Positions 12,013 through 20,839 of a stretch of DNA of 64,000 bases are shown here, piece after piece. Each line of letters starts with the position of its first letter. Position 1 is the first letter of the stretch. The notes under the pieces are model-generated. The model had not been told where the DNA came from and ran no database searches. It worked only from the letters and a program-made list of their open reading frames with translations. The DNA comes from Niabella yanshanensis (lineage in GTDB: Bacteria > Bacteroidota > Bacteroidia > Chitinophagales > Chitinophagaceae): NCBI RefSeq assembly GCF_034424215.1, contig NZ_CP139960.1, forward strand, positions 4,526,001 through 4,590,000. Direction: 5' to 3'. A program made the translations under genes and the position numbers.

Positions 12013-13953
12013 TCAGGTTAAAGGTAACTCAATCAAAACAGACGTGCCTTTGTTATTAGCAGACTGAATATCCAGTTTGCCGTTTAAAAAAAGGATCCTG
12101 TTTTCAATATTGCTCCATCCGATGCCTGTACTTTGTTTGAGTGAAGCGGTATCCAATCCTTTCCCATCATCTTCTACTGTTACCGATAAGGTGTTGCCGG
12201 TAACACTTAGTTGTACAATTGCAGTTTTTGCTGCTGCGTGTTTAATGGTATTGTTGATCAGCTCCTGAACAATACGATAGATCGTAACAGCCACTGTTTG
12301 CTCTAATTGAACATCATTAAGCCCTATGGACTGGTAAGACACCTTAAGCGCACCACTCTGTGAAATATGCAGGCAGAAATCCTGTAGTGCGGTATCCAAA
12401 CCAAATTTAACCAATGCCTCGGGCATCATATTATGGGCCACACGGCGCATTTCCTGTATAGAACTGTCCAGCATGTCTACACTGCGCTCAAAAGCCTGTG
12501 CATTTTCAGGTGTCATTATAAGATTTCCCTTCATGGTATTTAAAGAATATTTTATGCCACTTAGCATGCCCCCCAAACCATCATGCAGATCTTTGGCGAG
12601 GCGCGTACGTTCCTGCGATTCCCCTTTTAATATGGCTTCAGTAGCAGTTAATTGTTGTTGGGTTTCGAGCTCTGTAATGCGCTGCTGTTGCAGCTTTTGC
12701 CGGTTTTGATAGTTTCGGTATGATAATATAATAATAGATAATAAGGCAGCAGCACTACCAATTAAAATGTAATTAAGTATACTCTTTTGGCGAATGCTTG
12801 CCTTCTGTAATTCGAGCTGTGCTTCCTTTTTTTCTGTTTCGTATTTTTTTGCAGCTTCTATTTCATAACCGGCGAGATCATCTTTCAATAGTACTCCTTC
12901 AATGGAGTCGGACTTTTCCTCATACCACTCTGCTTTTTTGAAATCATACTTAGTGTAGCTTATTTTAATCAATAGGTTGTATAATTGCAACAATAGTTGA
13001 TCATCATTTTTCGCATTTTTCAAGCCTTCGAGGGCTTCCTGTTCTGCTGCTTCATACCTGTTATAAAATAAGTGATTGTATCCGTTAAAAAGAGGAACGT
13101 ATTTTAAATCAGATGGAGCAATAGGAGCTTTTGGGTTGCTGGCTATAAATTCATTGAGTTCCTTGGTGTATTGGTTTAACTGTTTACTATCGCCTTCATC
13201 TATGGCAACAAATGACAGATTGATGAGTGCTTTAACCACTGATCGGGGGATATTGTTTCGATAAGCCAAAGCCAGCTGTTCTTTATAGAGCTTTTCTCCT
13301 TCTTTAGCTCTTCCTAGTTCTACATTCGAGGCAGCAGTATTATTTAGGCTGACAAGCAACCCTTTTAAGCTGTTATATTTCTTGCCGGCATCAATACCTT
13401 TTAAACCGTACTCAATAGCTTTTTCGTATTGCCCAAGCTCATAGTACAAACGTGAAAGATTACCAAAAGTAATAGGTAAGTTAATTGTGTCTTTTAGCTT
13501 TTCTGTTAGTTTTAAGGCCTGGTGTGCTACTTGTATTGCGAGACTGTCTTTTTTTAAATTAATATACACAGTGAACAGTGCCCTCAAGGCATCGGCCTTA
13601 TTGCTGAGATTTTTGTATTTCTCAGCTGATTCTAGTGCTTTTAAATTGTAGTCCAAAGCCTTTTCGAAATCCTGTGTAGCGTGATATAGTTTAATGCCCG
13701 CATAATAATAATCAAAAAATAATTGATTGGCGTCTAACTTGGTTAGCAGTATTTTACTCTCATCAAGAAAGTAGGCTGCCGAATCCGTATCATTTTGTAC
13801 ATATTCACTAACAAGGGCAAGGAGCAGTTTTATTTTGTTGGTATCTTCCCTGGCAGAGGGTAGTGATTTTAGCAGGCTATCCGTGCTTTTTTGCTGTGCC
13901 AATATTCCTTGTATTGAAAGAAATAACGCAAATATTATTATGCATCTTCTCAT
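12013..13953 (-). CDS. TPR-containing sensor histidine kinase (HisKA_3 type)
   Basis: A 646-residue kinase. Residues 1-19 are a signal peptide (ends I-L-A-Q). About 20-380 is periplasmic and made of tetratricopeptide repeats (patterns such as A-L-D-Y-N-L-K-A-L-E and G-N-L-S-R-L-Y-Y-E-L-G-Q-Y-E-K-A). One membrane helix lies near 393-412, then a coiled coil rich in Q. The dimerisation domain has the phospho-acceptor H457 in L-H-D-G-L-G-G, and the ATPase domain has E-L-I-N-N-T-I-K-H-A (N box), E-D-D-G-K-G (G1) and G-I-G-W-S-N-I (G2). This is the common Bacteroidota arrangement of periplasmic TPR sensor plus NarL regulator, whose stimulus is usually unknown. The diverging exported-protein cluster starts 240 bp upstream and is a possible target by position only. 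Confidence 0.93.
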   Translation of the reverse strand: MRRCIIIFALFLSIQGILAQQKSTDSLLKSLPSAREDTNKIKLLLALVSEYVQNDTDSAAYFLDESKILLTKLDANQLFFDYYYAGIKLYHATQDFEKALDYNLKALESAEKYKNLSNKADALRALFTVYINLKKDSLAIQVAHQALKLTEKLKDTINLPITFGNLSRLYYELGQYEKAIEYGLKGIDAGKKYNSLKGLLVSLNNTAASNVELGRAKEGEKLYKEQLALAYRNNIPRSVVKALINLSFVAIDEGDSKQLNQYTKELNEFIASNPKAPIAPSDLKYVPLFNGYNHLFYNRYEAAEQEALEGLKNAKNDDQLLLQLYNLLIKISYTKYDFKKAEWYEEKSDSIEGVLLKDDLAGYEIEAAKKYETEKKEAQLELQKASIRQKSILNYILIGSAAALLSIIILSYRNYQNRQKLQQQRITELETQQQLTATEAILKGESQERTRLAKDLHDGLGGMLSGIKYSLNTMKGNLIMTPENAQAFERSVDMLDSSIQEMRRVAHNMMPEALVKFGLDTALQDFCLHISQSGALKVSYQSIGLNDVQLEQTVAVTIYRIVQELINNTIKHAAAKTAIVQLSVTGNTLSVTVEDDGKGLDTASLKQSTGIGWSNIENRILFLNGKLDIQSANNKGTSVLIELPLT

Positions 13954-14192
13954 AGTTTGTTATTGGGTTACAAAGTAGTACACAGGCTCATTCGAATTTC
14001 TCCCTGTTTTCCATGATTTTTCTAAAAAGCCAAACTCAATTTTGGGCAGAGGTTTTTCCAGGCTAAAAATAATCAAAAGAATTTGCCTGCTCATCCCCTG
14101 ATCTAGTGATGGTTTTTTTATCAATATCCTGTTTTTCGGGGATAATAAAAAGCTTATGGCGGCCGCATTTTTACCGAACAAAAAGTATAAAG

Positions 14193-15845
14193 ATGAAAAC
14201 ATTTTTAATAGTATTCTTGATGGTATCTGCTTTTATAGCAGATATAAATGCCCAGGCTCCGGCAATTGAATGGCAGAAGGCGTTGGGAGGAACGAGGGAA
14301 GACGGTGCGTACGCCGTTCAGTCAACTATCGACGGAGGATATATTATTGCCGGCAGCACTAATTCAACTAACGGGGATCTTTCCGGTGTGCCTTCGCAGT
14401 TGAACGATGATTGCTGGATCATAAAAGTAAACTCAGCCGGAGCTATAGAATGGCAAAAGAAGTATGGTAGTGGCGGTCTTGATATAGTAAATGATATTAA
14501 GCAAACTTCGGAGGGGGGCTATATATTTATTGGAAGGAATAACGCTGTTACAACACCCGACGGAGATGTTACAAGCGGGCAGGGCAGTTGGTTGGTGAAA
14601 TTGTCAGGAACCGGGAATATTGAGTGGCAGGCCAGCCTGGGTATAACGGGTCAGTCGGTTGAGCAAACTGTTGATGGAGGGTATGTAGTGGGAGGTAGCA
14701 GTTTTGTTGCCAGGTACTCTGCGGCAGGTGCCCGTCAATGGATTACTAATTTTCCATACGCTATAGTAGCAATAGATGCGACAACTGATGGCGGTGTGGT
14801 AGCCACCGGAGAGGCCACTACCAGCAATCGCTCTGATATAAAAGTAGTGAAGTTAAACGGCGCGGGTGTAATTGTTTTGGATAAAGAGTTTGGGACACTG
14901 GGTTATGAAGGAAGCAATGATATTTTGCAAACTACAGATGGAGGATATATCGTTGTGGGTTATGCTTCAGGTGTGGGTGAGGATCATGTGCATCATTATA
15001 AGGGTAGCGCGGATGCCTGGCTGGTGAAGTTGAACAGCAACATGGATACAGTTTGGACTAATGCCATTGGCGGTAGTAATTATGATATTGCCCGTAAGGT
15101 AATACAGGTGAATGGCGGCTATATAATAGCCGGTGAAACCGGATCCACAGATGGGGATGTAAGCGGCTATAAGGGTGGCGCCAAAGATGCCTGGGTGTTT
15201 AGATTGGATGATAACGGGAATTTGATTTGGCAGAAATGTTTTGGCGGTAGTGCTAATGATATTTTCTATGATGTATGCCAGGGATCGAACGGAGGATATC
15301 TGGCTGCCGGTCATACTTATTCCAATGATGGCGACATTTCAGGGGCACATGGCTCGGCAGATCTATGGATTGTAAAGCTGGATGAAGACCAGGTTTTGCC
15401 TGTAAGGTTTGGCGTAGTAAATGCAACCCTTAAAGAAAGCATGTTAAGTGTTAACTGGACGACATTATCAGAAACAAACTGTAGTCATTATATAGTAGAG
15501 GCTTCTGCAAATGGCTCATCCTTCAAAACGATCAGCGATAAAATTTTTACCAGGGCCTCGGAAGGCAACTCATATACCCCCTTACAGTACCGGTTTACGC
15601 GGAGCTATACCATATTCCAGGCCATGACATTATTGTTGCTGGGGCTGTCAGTATTTAGCAAACGTAAATTCTCACCGGCAGCATGCCTCATCATTATAAG
15701 CGGCATCCTGATCATCTCCTCCTGTAAAAAGAGCGGCAGCGATATCGCATATAATAAAGATCATGAATTATACATCAGGGTGGTACAGGTTGATGAGGAC
15801 GGTACGAAAAGCTATTCGGAAATTATAAAGGTGGTGCAGCAATAG
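14193..15845 (+). CDS. Exported beta-propeller-like repeat protein with a split FN3 domain and internal lipoprotein-type signal
   Basis: From ATG 14193 the product is 550 residues with a signal peptide ending D-I-N-A-Q; the in-frame ATG 14106 would bury this signal and is rejected. Residues 22-400 are about seven 50-55-residue repeats of the form W-Q-K-x-x-G-G ... D-G-G-Y-I-x-A-G ... S-x-D-G-D-x-S-G ... D-A-W-x-x-K-L, which predicts a propeller. Residues 401-470 start L-P-V-R-F and contain L-S-V-N-W-T-T-L-S-E-T-N and V-E-A-S-A-N-G, the FN3-like domain that usually precedes type IX sorting tails. The domain is then broken by a hydrophobic helix (about 474-489), K490-R-K492, a second helix (495-510) and I-S-S-C511-K-K-S, before the last strands Y-I-R-V-V-Q-V-D-E-D-G resume (about 525-550). 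No type IX tail follows. Function unknown. Confidence 0.85.
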   Translation: MKTFLIVFLMVSAFIADINAQAPAIEWQKALGGTREDGAYAVQSTIDGGYIIAGSTNSTNGDLSGVPSQLNDDCWIIKVNSAGAIEWQKKYGSGGLDIVNDIKQTSEGGYIFIGRNNAVTTPDGDVTSGQGSWLVKLSGTGNIEWQASLGITGQSVEQTVDGGYVVGGSSFVARYSAAGARQWITNFPYAIVAIDATTDGGVVATGEATTSNRSDIKVVKLNGAGVIVLDKEFGTLGYEGSNDILQTTDGGYIVVGYASGVGEDHVHHYKGSADAWLVKLNSNMDTVWTNAIGGSNYDIARKVIQVNGGYIIAGETGSTDGDVSGYKGGAKDAWVFRLDDNGNLIWQKCFGGSANDIFYDVCQGSNGGYLAAGHTYSNDGDISGAHGSADLWIVKLDEDQVLPVRFGVVNATLKESMLSVNWTTLSETNCSHYIVEASANGSSFKTISDKIFTRASEGNSYTPLQYRFTRSYTIFQAMTLLLLGLSVFSKRKFSPAACLIIISGILIISSCKKSGSDIAYNKDHELYIRVVQVDEDGTKSYSEIIKVVQQ

Positions 15846-15886
15846 AAGCTGGTACAGGTTGTCAATTTTTTATAAAAAGAAAGAGT

Positions 15887-17782
15887 ATGAGATATATAAA
15901 AAGAAGGTATTGCTTGTTGTATCTTTTATTATTTCCTGTGATGCTTCCAGCACAGAGTGGTTCACAAACCTTCGACAGGTCGGGCACATTTACGGTACCC
16001 GCAGGCATCACCAGGTTGTATGTGGAAGCCTGGGGCGGAGGTGGTGGCGGTACCGGCTCAACTATAGGAGCCGCTAACTACCGGTATTCGGGAAGCGGCG
16101 GTGGCGGTGGTGGCTTTTCCAAAGGATATATTACGGTTACTCCGGGAAGCAGTATCAATGTAACCGTGGGTGCTGGCGGAGGACCAACATTGGCGGGCGG
16201 TAATTCTTCGGTGGAAGGAATTGTTGCCGGCGGTGGTCAACCGGCATGGTTTGAGAGAATTGGAAGCGCTGCTGTAAACACTTTTGGAGGAGCCGGTGGT
16301 ACCGGTACATTTCGCGGCGGTAACGGAGGCTCCGGCGTAAGGTCAGATCCTGGACAATCCTTTGGCAATGGAGGAGGTGGCGGCGGCTCAGCAACCAGAA
16401 CAGCGAATGGTATGGCTGGAAATGGACCTAATGGTGGTAGTGGCGAGGGTAACGGGGGAAGCGGCACTGTCGAGTATATTGTTTATACGCAACCCTCAAC
16501 CGATGGTGCAGCGCCGGGCGGAGGTGGCGGTAACTACCGGAGTGGTGCCAACGGCCGGGTCATTATAAACTGGACTGCACCGGTAACCGCTGAAATAAGT
16601 AAAACAGATATCACCTGTTTCCAGGGCTCTGGTGCTGCCCGTGTTACAGCATCGGGAGGCGATGGCACTTATACTTACTTATGGACGCCAGGCAATATCC
16701 GGACGGCCGATATCAATAATCTATCACCCGGAGAATATACCTGCACTATCTCAAGCGGATATGAGCAAACAACGGCATCCATTATTATTCCTGAGGGACC
16801 GCAAATGCCTGGCCTCCTTCCTTCGGGAAGCAGTAGCGCTACTGTTAATCAAACTGCCGATGGTAATTACAACTATTACTTATCCGGATGTAATACCGCT
16901 ATCGCTATGATCTACACCACCAACAGTTCTAACCCTTTAAGCGGCTCTACTACTGCAAGAGTTTGGGTGGACGAAACGCAGAGCCGCAGGTATGTAAGAC
17001 GGCACTATGAGATTCTTCCTCAGCATAATGCGTCAACGGCCACGGCCAGGGTTACCCTGTATTTTAGCCAGGAGGATTTTGATAGCTATAATGCTACAAA
17101 ACCCAAACTTTTATTGCCCCTGGATGCCGGCGACAGCAGGAATTATAAAGGCAATATTTATATCGAAAAAAGAAGTGGCAATGGTGACGGAGTAATCGAT
17201 CATTATACAGGCGAGCCGGTAACCATATATCCACAGGAGGTAGTATGGGACAACGCAGCCAATCGCTGGGAGGTTGTTTTTCAAACAACGGGGTTTAGCG
17301 GATTCTGGTTAAAGGCAGGAGATGAGCCTATAGTGCTGCCGGTAATCTTTGGATCAATAGCTGCATTTATAAAAGACAGGATACTGACCGTAAACTGGGT
17401 ATCGCAAAGTGAAACCAATAATGCGGGGTTCCTGGTAGAAGCTTCCACAGATGGAACTCATTTTACAGCTATTAGCAATATAATACCCAGCCAGGCAAAA
17501 GAAGGTAATTCAGATACGCCCCTCCAATACAGCTTTGCAAGTACCGGAATTGCATGGGGGTCAATGCTGCTTGTGTTATCATTAGTGAGCGGTTGCAACC
17601 GAAGGCAACGGAAACTGCTGCAACTGATGATCCTGTTGACCCTATTTTCGGCTATTGCCTGCAATAAGTCTTCTAATGTTCTTTTGGATCACAACCGCCA
17701 TGACCTTTTTGTAAGGATACTGCAAACCGATAAAGACGGCGTGAAGACCTACTCCAAAACCATCAAAGTAGTAAAACAATAA
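15887..17782 (+). CDS. Exported glycine-rich/SprB-repeat protein with the same split FN3 and internal lipobox
   Basis: The 631-residue product has a signal peptide (K-R-R, hydrophobic core, L-P-A-Q). Residues about 28-225 form a glycine-rich domain (T-F-T-V-P-A-G-I-T-R-L-Y-V-E-A-W-G-G-G-G), seen in secreted Bacteroidota proteins. About 229-305 is one SprB-type repeat (D-I-T-C-F-Q-G-S-G-A-A ... G-D-G-T-Y-T-Y-L-W ... I-N-N-L-S-P-G-E-Y). About 306-485 is a beta-rich domain with R-H-Y-E-I-L-P. From about 487 the L-P-V-I-F FN3-like domain begins. Like the preceding gene, it is interrupted by helix, N571-R-R-Q-R-K576, helix and A-I-A-C592-N-K-S, then F-V-R-I-L-Q-T-D-K-D-G and the end I-K-V-V-K-Q. 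It starts 41 bp after its neighbour and is probably cotranscribed. SprB and glycine-rich domains suggest a surface or matrix protein; the role is not known. Confidence 0.85.
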   Translation: MRYIKRRYCLLYLLLFPVMLPAQSGSQTFDRSGTFTVPAGITRLYVEAWGGGGGGTGSTIGAANYRYSGSGGGGGGFSKGYITVTPGSSINVTVGAGGGPTLAGGNSSVEGIVAGGGQPAWFERIGSAAVNTFGGAGGTGTFRGGNGGSGVRSDPGQSFGNGGGGGGSATRTANGMAGNGPNGGSGEGNGGSGTVEYIVYTQPSTDGAAPGGGGGNYRSGANGRVIINWTAPVTAEISKTDITCFQGSGAARVTASGGDGTYTYLWTPGNIRTADINNLSPGEYTCTISSGYEQTTASIIIPEGPQMPGLLPSGSSSATVNQTADGNYNYYLSGCNTAIAMIYTTNSSNPLSGSTTARVWVDETQSRRYVRRHYEILPQHNASTATARVTLYFSQEDFDSYNATKPKLLLPLDAGDSRNYKGNIYIEKRSGNGDGVIDHYTGEPVTIYPQEVVWDNAANRWEVVFQTTGFSGFWLKAGDEPIVLPVIFGSIAAFIKDRILTVNWVSQSETNNAGFLVEASTDGTHFTAISNIIPSQAKEGNSDTPLQYSFASTGIAWGSMLLVLSLVSGCNRRQRKLLQLMILLTLFSAIACNKSSNVLLDHNRHDLFVRILQTDKDGVKTYSKTIKVVKQ

Positions 17783-17799
17783 CCCTCAAAAGGCAAATT

Positions 17800-18936
17800 A
17801 TGAAAAAAACTATTATTCAGCTAGCCATGGTGGCAGTGCTATTCTCCTGTACAAAAACAGATCAGGTACCTGAAGAAAATGCATTGAAATTGCAACCAAT
17901 AGGAAATGAAAAACTGGTGATCCAAGATGGTAAAACCAGGGAAGTGGATGGCACACTGCTTAAGCAGCTCCCGGTGAACACCCATATCAATGAAGAAATT
18001 GAAAAGCATCTCAGTGAAATACTGGAACCCGTTCGTAACCTGTTACAAAAAGCAATTGAAAGTGACGGAACCGGTAATTTTAAGAGATATGAAGAAGCTG
18101 TAGCATATGCAAAGAGTCTAAAGGATCCCGGCCAGCAGATCCGGGCGGTAGAGCGATTGAAAAAAGAATATTATCCCTTCATAAAAGATCTTTGGGAAAA
18201 AGCTGCTATAGATGAAAGAAATTATCAGCAGGCTATACTAAATGTTTTTCCAGAGAACCTGCGAAAGGGTGTCGTGTTTCAGGAGTTCCTGAATTTTACG
18301 ATTGGACCTTCGGAAAAACCAGAACCACCTATTCCACCGGCCCCACCCGCACCCGAAAATATATGTATTGATGTACATGACTTTATGCAGGGCGCTTTTT
18401 GGCGAGACGGCCTGTTGGTGGGTGGCGTAAGAAATTCAATCAGACCAACGGATGGTAACTGCGCTGCGTTTGCTACAGTAACTACTACCGCTATTAGCGC
18501 AGGTGCTTACACGGGCTGCTCCTGGCTACTTAATCGCATCGCGCTTCCGGGTACATTCCCTATTGATGCAAGACCAATACGGTATAAGAAGGCTATTAAC
18601 TGGACCGCCAATGCAACAGCTGTTGCTGTTTTGGGAGGCGCCTGGTCTACGATTGCTTATACCATCAATGCAAACACTGATAAATTTACAGATCCCGGTG
18701 GAGAGATCTATACCGCTGTAGCCCCGGTAATTTTCGTTTGTGTACTACCCAAGTCTGCTTCTGTTAGCGATGAACAATTGCATAGTAAAGTACAGTTGAA
18801 TACATTGAATTTCGGTGGAGTGGCTTACGCCCAGTCTAAGAGTATATTGATATTGTCTCCTGCTTTCTCTACGGCCACATCCACTATTAGCATAGCGCCG
18901 GGGAAGTGGACCGCCTGTGAAGAGGAAGGCAAATGA
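17800..18936 (+). CDS. Lipoprotein of unknown function with a proline-rich linker
   Basis: A 378-residue product with an N-terminal lipobox L-F-S-C (Cys17) followed by T-K-T-D. About residues 60-165 are helical and charged. A short linker of P-E-P-P-I-P-P-A-P-P-A-P lies near 172-185. The C-terminal half contains A-T-V-T-T-T-A-I-S-A-G-A-Y-T-G-C-S-W and several hydrophobic strands. I do not recognise a family. It lies 17 bp after the glycine-rich protein gene and 23 bp before the next lipoprotein gene, all in one direction, so it is probably part of a five-gene operon. Confidence 0.75.
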   Translation: MKKTIIQLAMVAVLFSCTKTDQVPEENALKLQPIGNEKLVIQDGKTREVDGTLLKQLPVNTHINEEIEKHLSEILEPVRNLLQKAIESDGTGNFKRYEEAVAYAKSLKDPGQQIRAVERLKKEYYPFIKDLWEKAAIDERNYQQAILNVFPENLRKGVVFQEFLNFTIGPSEKPEPPIPPAPPAPENICIDVHDFMQGAFWRDGLLVGGVRNSIRPTDGNCAAFATVTTTAISAGAYTGCSWLLNRIALPGTFPIDARPIRYKKAINWTANATAVAVLGGAWSTIAYTINANTDKFTDPGGEIYTAVAPVIFVCVLPKSASVSDEQLHSKVQLNTLNFGGVAYAQSKSILILSPAFSTATSTISIAPGKWTACEEEGK

Positions 18937-18959
18937 CTCATTACCAATTTTAAATTATA

Positions 18960-19763
18960 ATGAAAACAAGTTTTAAAAGGATCTCTTCCTGTACAATAGT
19001 TTCAATGATGTTCTTGTTGGTATCCTGTACAAAATCGGAGGATACTGCAACGACCAGGAAAGCTGTAAAGGAGTATAAACTTTCTGAGGTGATTCGCATA
19101 TCAGCTTCGGGCACTGATACCACAAAGATTACATATAATGGTAACGAAGTAATACAAACTACCCGTTATTCCAATAATACCTCTGTATATACGACAACAT
19201 ATACCAAAGGCAATGGTTTTTACAATAGTTCAGTTACCGTTAATAATCAACCTTCTTTTTCAAGTTATATGCGGGTACGTGCCAATGGTTTCGTAGACTC
19301 GGTGCATAGTCGGAGAGCAGATAAAACAATCAATAATATCAGCAGCTATTATTATGATAATGCAGGCTATTGTACCCGAATGATCAGTAACTATATTACT
19401 TATGAGAATGACTATAACATGTACTATGAAAACGGGAATTATAAATACTGGATCAATCATTTCAGAAATTTTACTACGCCTTCGCAAAACAGGCAGGATT
19501 CCATCGTATTTGAATTTACTGCTATCCCCGACGAAGTATCTTATAAAACCGGTATGGCTGACCGCTTTGGAAAAGCCCCTAAAAACCTGGTGCAGAAAAG
19601 AGGTTACTATAATCGCTTAACCAGGCTGCTTTATCAAACCTGGGAATACCAATATAAGATAAATAAAGCAGGATTGGTATCTGAAGAAATATGGAACATT
19701 TATGATCAGCCGGCAGCCAGGCTTATTCGTACAGACACGTCAAGAATGAAATACATTGATTGA
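18960..19763 (+). CDS. Lipoprotein with YD-repeat-like strands, function unknown
   Basis: A 267-residue product. The signal peptide ends at L-V-S-C (about Cys24) followed by T-K-S-E-D, a typical Bacteroidota lipoprotein start. The mature part alternates short strands of the form I-T-Y-N-G-N-E-V, Y-Y-Y-D-N-A-G-Y-C, M-Y-Y-E-N-G-N-Y and Y-Q-Y-K-I-N-K-A-G-L-V, resembling the YD-repeat-like beta sheets of many DUF4595-type lipoproteins. No catalytic residues are evident. It is the fourth gene of the exported-protein cluster. Confidence 0.75.
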   Translation: MKTSFKRISSCTIVSMMFLLVSCTKSEDTATTRKAVKEYKLSEVIRISASGTDTTKITYNGNEVIQTTRYSNNTSVYTTTYTKGNGFYNSSVTVNNQPSFSSYMRVRANGFVDSVHSRRADKTINNISSYYYDNAGYCTRMISNYITYENDYNMYYENGNYKYWINHFRNFTTPSQNRQDSIVFEFTAIPDEVSYKTGMADRFGKAPKNLVQKRGYYNRLTRLLYQTWEYQYKINKAGLVSEEIWNIYDQPAARLIRTDTSRMKYID

Positions 19764-19803
19764 ACTGCGATTTGGACATATTGTATCAATTAAAATAAAA
19801 ATT

Positions 19804-20796
19804 ATGAAACCGATTGGCTCTGCATTGTTAGTGATACTTGCACTGAGTACAGTGGCTTTTATTGCTATCAGGGATGTTATTAAAGACCTGGGTATAAAGC
19901 ATAGCAATGCTCAAAGTTATATTTTAAAAAACCTGGTAGGGAATTTTGATGCCACACCTATTGGGAGTGATCCTGTAGAAGACGTGGGGGGAAGTTCTTT
20001 AGATGCGCAATTGAAATCATTTAAAGTGCCGTATATACGCAACCTCAGAAGCATGGTAGCAGGTGACAAGGCTACTGTAGCCAAAGATGTTTGCCAATAT
20101 GTAAAAGAATATATCAATAGTGACGAGTTTGCTGAATCATATGCAGCGCTACGGGCTAAAACGAAGCCGGTTTCAGAACCCCCAAGGCTATCTGCCGTTG
20201 AAGTTCAAAATATTGAAAAGAGTTTGATACAGGGCGAGAAGGCCCTGGCGCAGGCAGCCGGATATATGACCAAACAGCAGCTGGCCGAAGCTAAAAAAGC
20301 TATTGCAGAACAAAAGCTGCAGATACAGCAGCAAAAAGATCCCACGCCTAATAAAACACAATGGGAAAAAATGTACCCGGCTGATCCGTCGATAATGGTG
20401 AAGAAGCGTTTGCAGGAATACCTGGTATTAGCAGCAACCGTTGACTTTAAAGCGGAAACAACTGGCTCCGGCAGCAGCCGCACGTTTACTAACCCGGCTT
20501 ATGAGGCCAAGCCGGTAAAATGGAAAGTGATTTACAGGGCTGGAAAGGAAGTGAACGATGTGGTTACCGGCTTTGTAAAACAATGGCTGGCGGGAGAAAT
20601 AATTGCAAGGGAGAAAACGTCGATGGCCCAATACAAAGACGTTGATGTGTCATCGGCCAAGGGCAATGGTAGTGCTGGTGGCAATAAGCAACAGGAGCGG
20701 GACGACGATTCCGGCGATAACGAAAGTATTGTAGCCGGAAAGGCTAAAGAGGTAAAAACCCTTTTCAAAAAAGTAAAGCAGAAAATTGTAGAGTAG
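19804..20796 (+). CDS. Membrane-anchored protein of unknown function, helical
   Basis: From ATG 19804 the product has 330 residues; the in-frame ATG 19756 would overlap the previous gene and precede the membrane helix, so it is less likely. Residues 5-20 (I-G-S-A-L-L-V-I-L-A-L-S-T-V-A-F) form one uncleaved helix or signal anchor. The middle (about 125-200) is a charged, Q- and K-rich helical region with A-E-A-K-K-A-I-A-E-Q-K-L-Q-I-Q-Q-Q-K. The tail is low-complexity acidic and glycine-rich (G-G-N-K-Q-Q-E-R-D-D-D) before a basic amphipathic end. No family recognised. Last gene of the five-gene run; it converges with the acyltransferase gene 43 bp downstream. Confidence 0.7.
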   Translation: MKPIGSALLVILALSTVAFIAIRDVIKDLGIKHSNAQSYILKNLVGNFDATPIGSDPVEDVGGSSLDAQLKSFKVPYIRNLRSMVAGDKATVAKDVCQYVKEYINSDEFAESYAALRAKTKPVSEPPRLSAVEVQNIEKSLIQGEKALAQAAGYMTKQQLAEAKKAIAEQKLQIQQQKDPTPNKTQWEKMYPADPSIMVKKRLQEYLVLAATVDFKAETTGSGSSRTFTNPAYEAKPVKWKVIYRAGKEVNDVVTGFVKQWLAGEIIAREKTSMAQYKDVDVSSAKGNGSAGGNKQQERDDDSGDNESIVAGKAKEVKTLFKKVKQKIVE

Positions 20797-20839
20797 CCGG
20801 TGGAATCTACCATTTAACCAGCCATAACCCGCAACTATC

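Noticed and set aside
13960-14202. Minus-strand frame of 80 codons between the kinase and the propeller gene
   Set aside because: No signal, family or ribosome site; it covers the promoter region of the diverging gene and its start overlaps that gene.
16155-16467. Proline- and arginine-rich minus-strand frames
   Set aside because: They are mirror images of the glycine-rich repeat coding sequence of the gene at 15887.
14193-17782. Type IX secretion sorting domain at the ends of the two cluster proteins
   Set aside because: The FN3-like domain that usually precedes it is present, but the chains end at I-K-V-V-(Q/K)-Q without the sorting tail.
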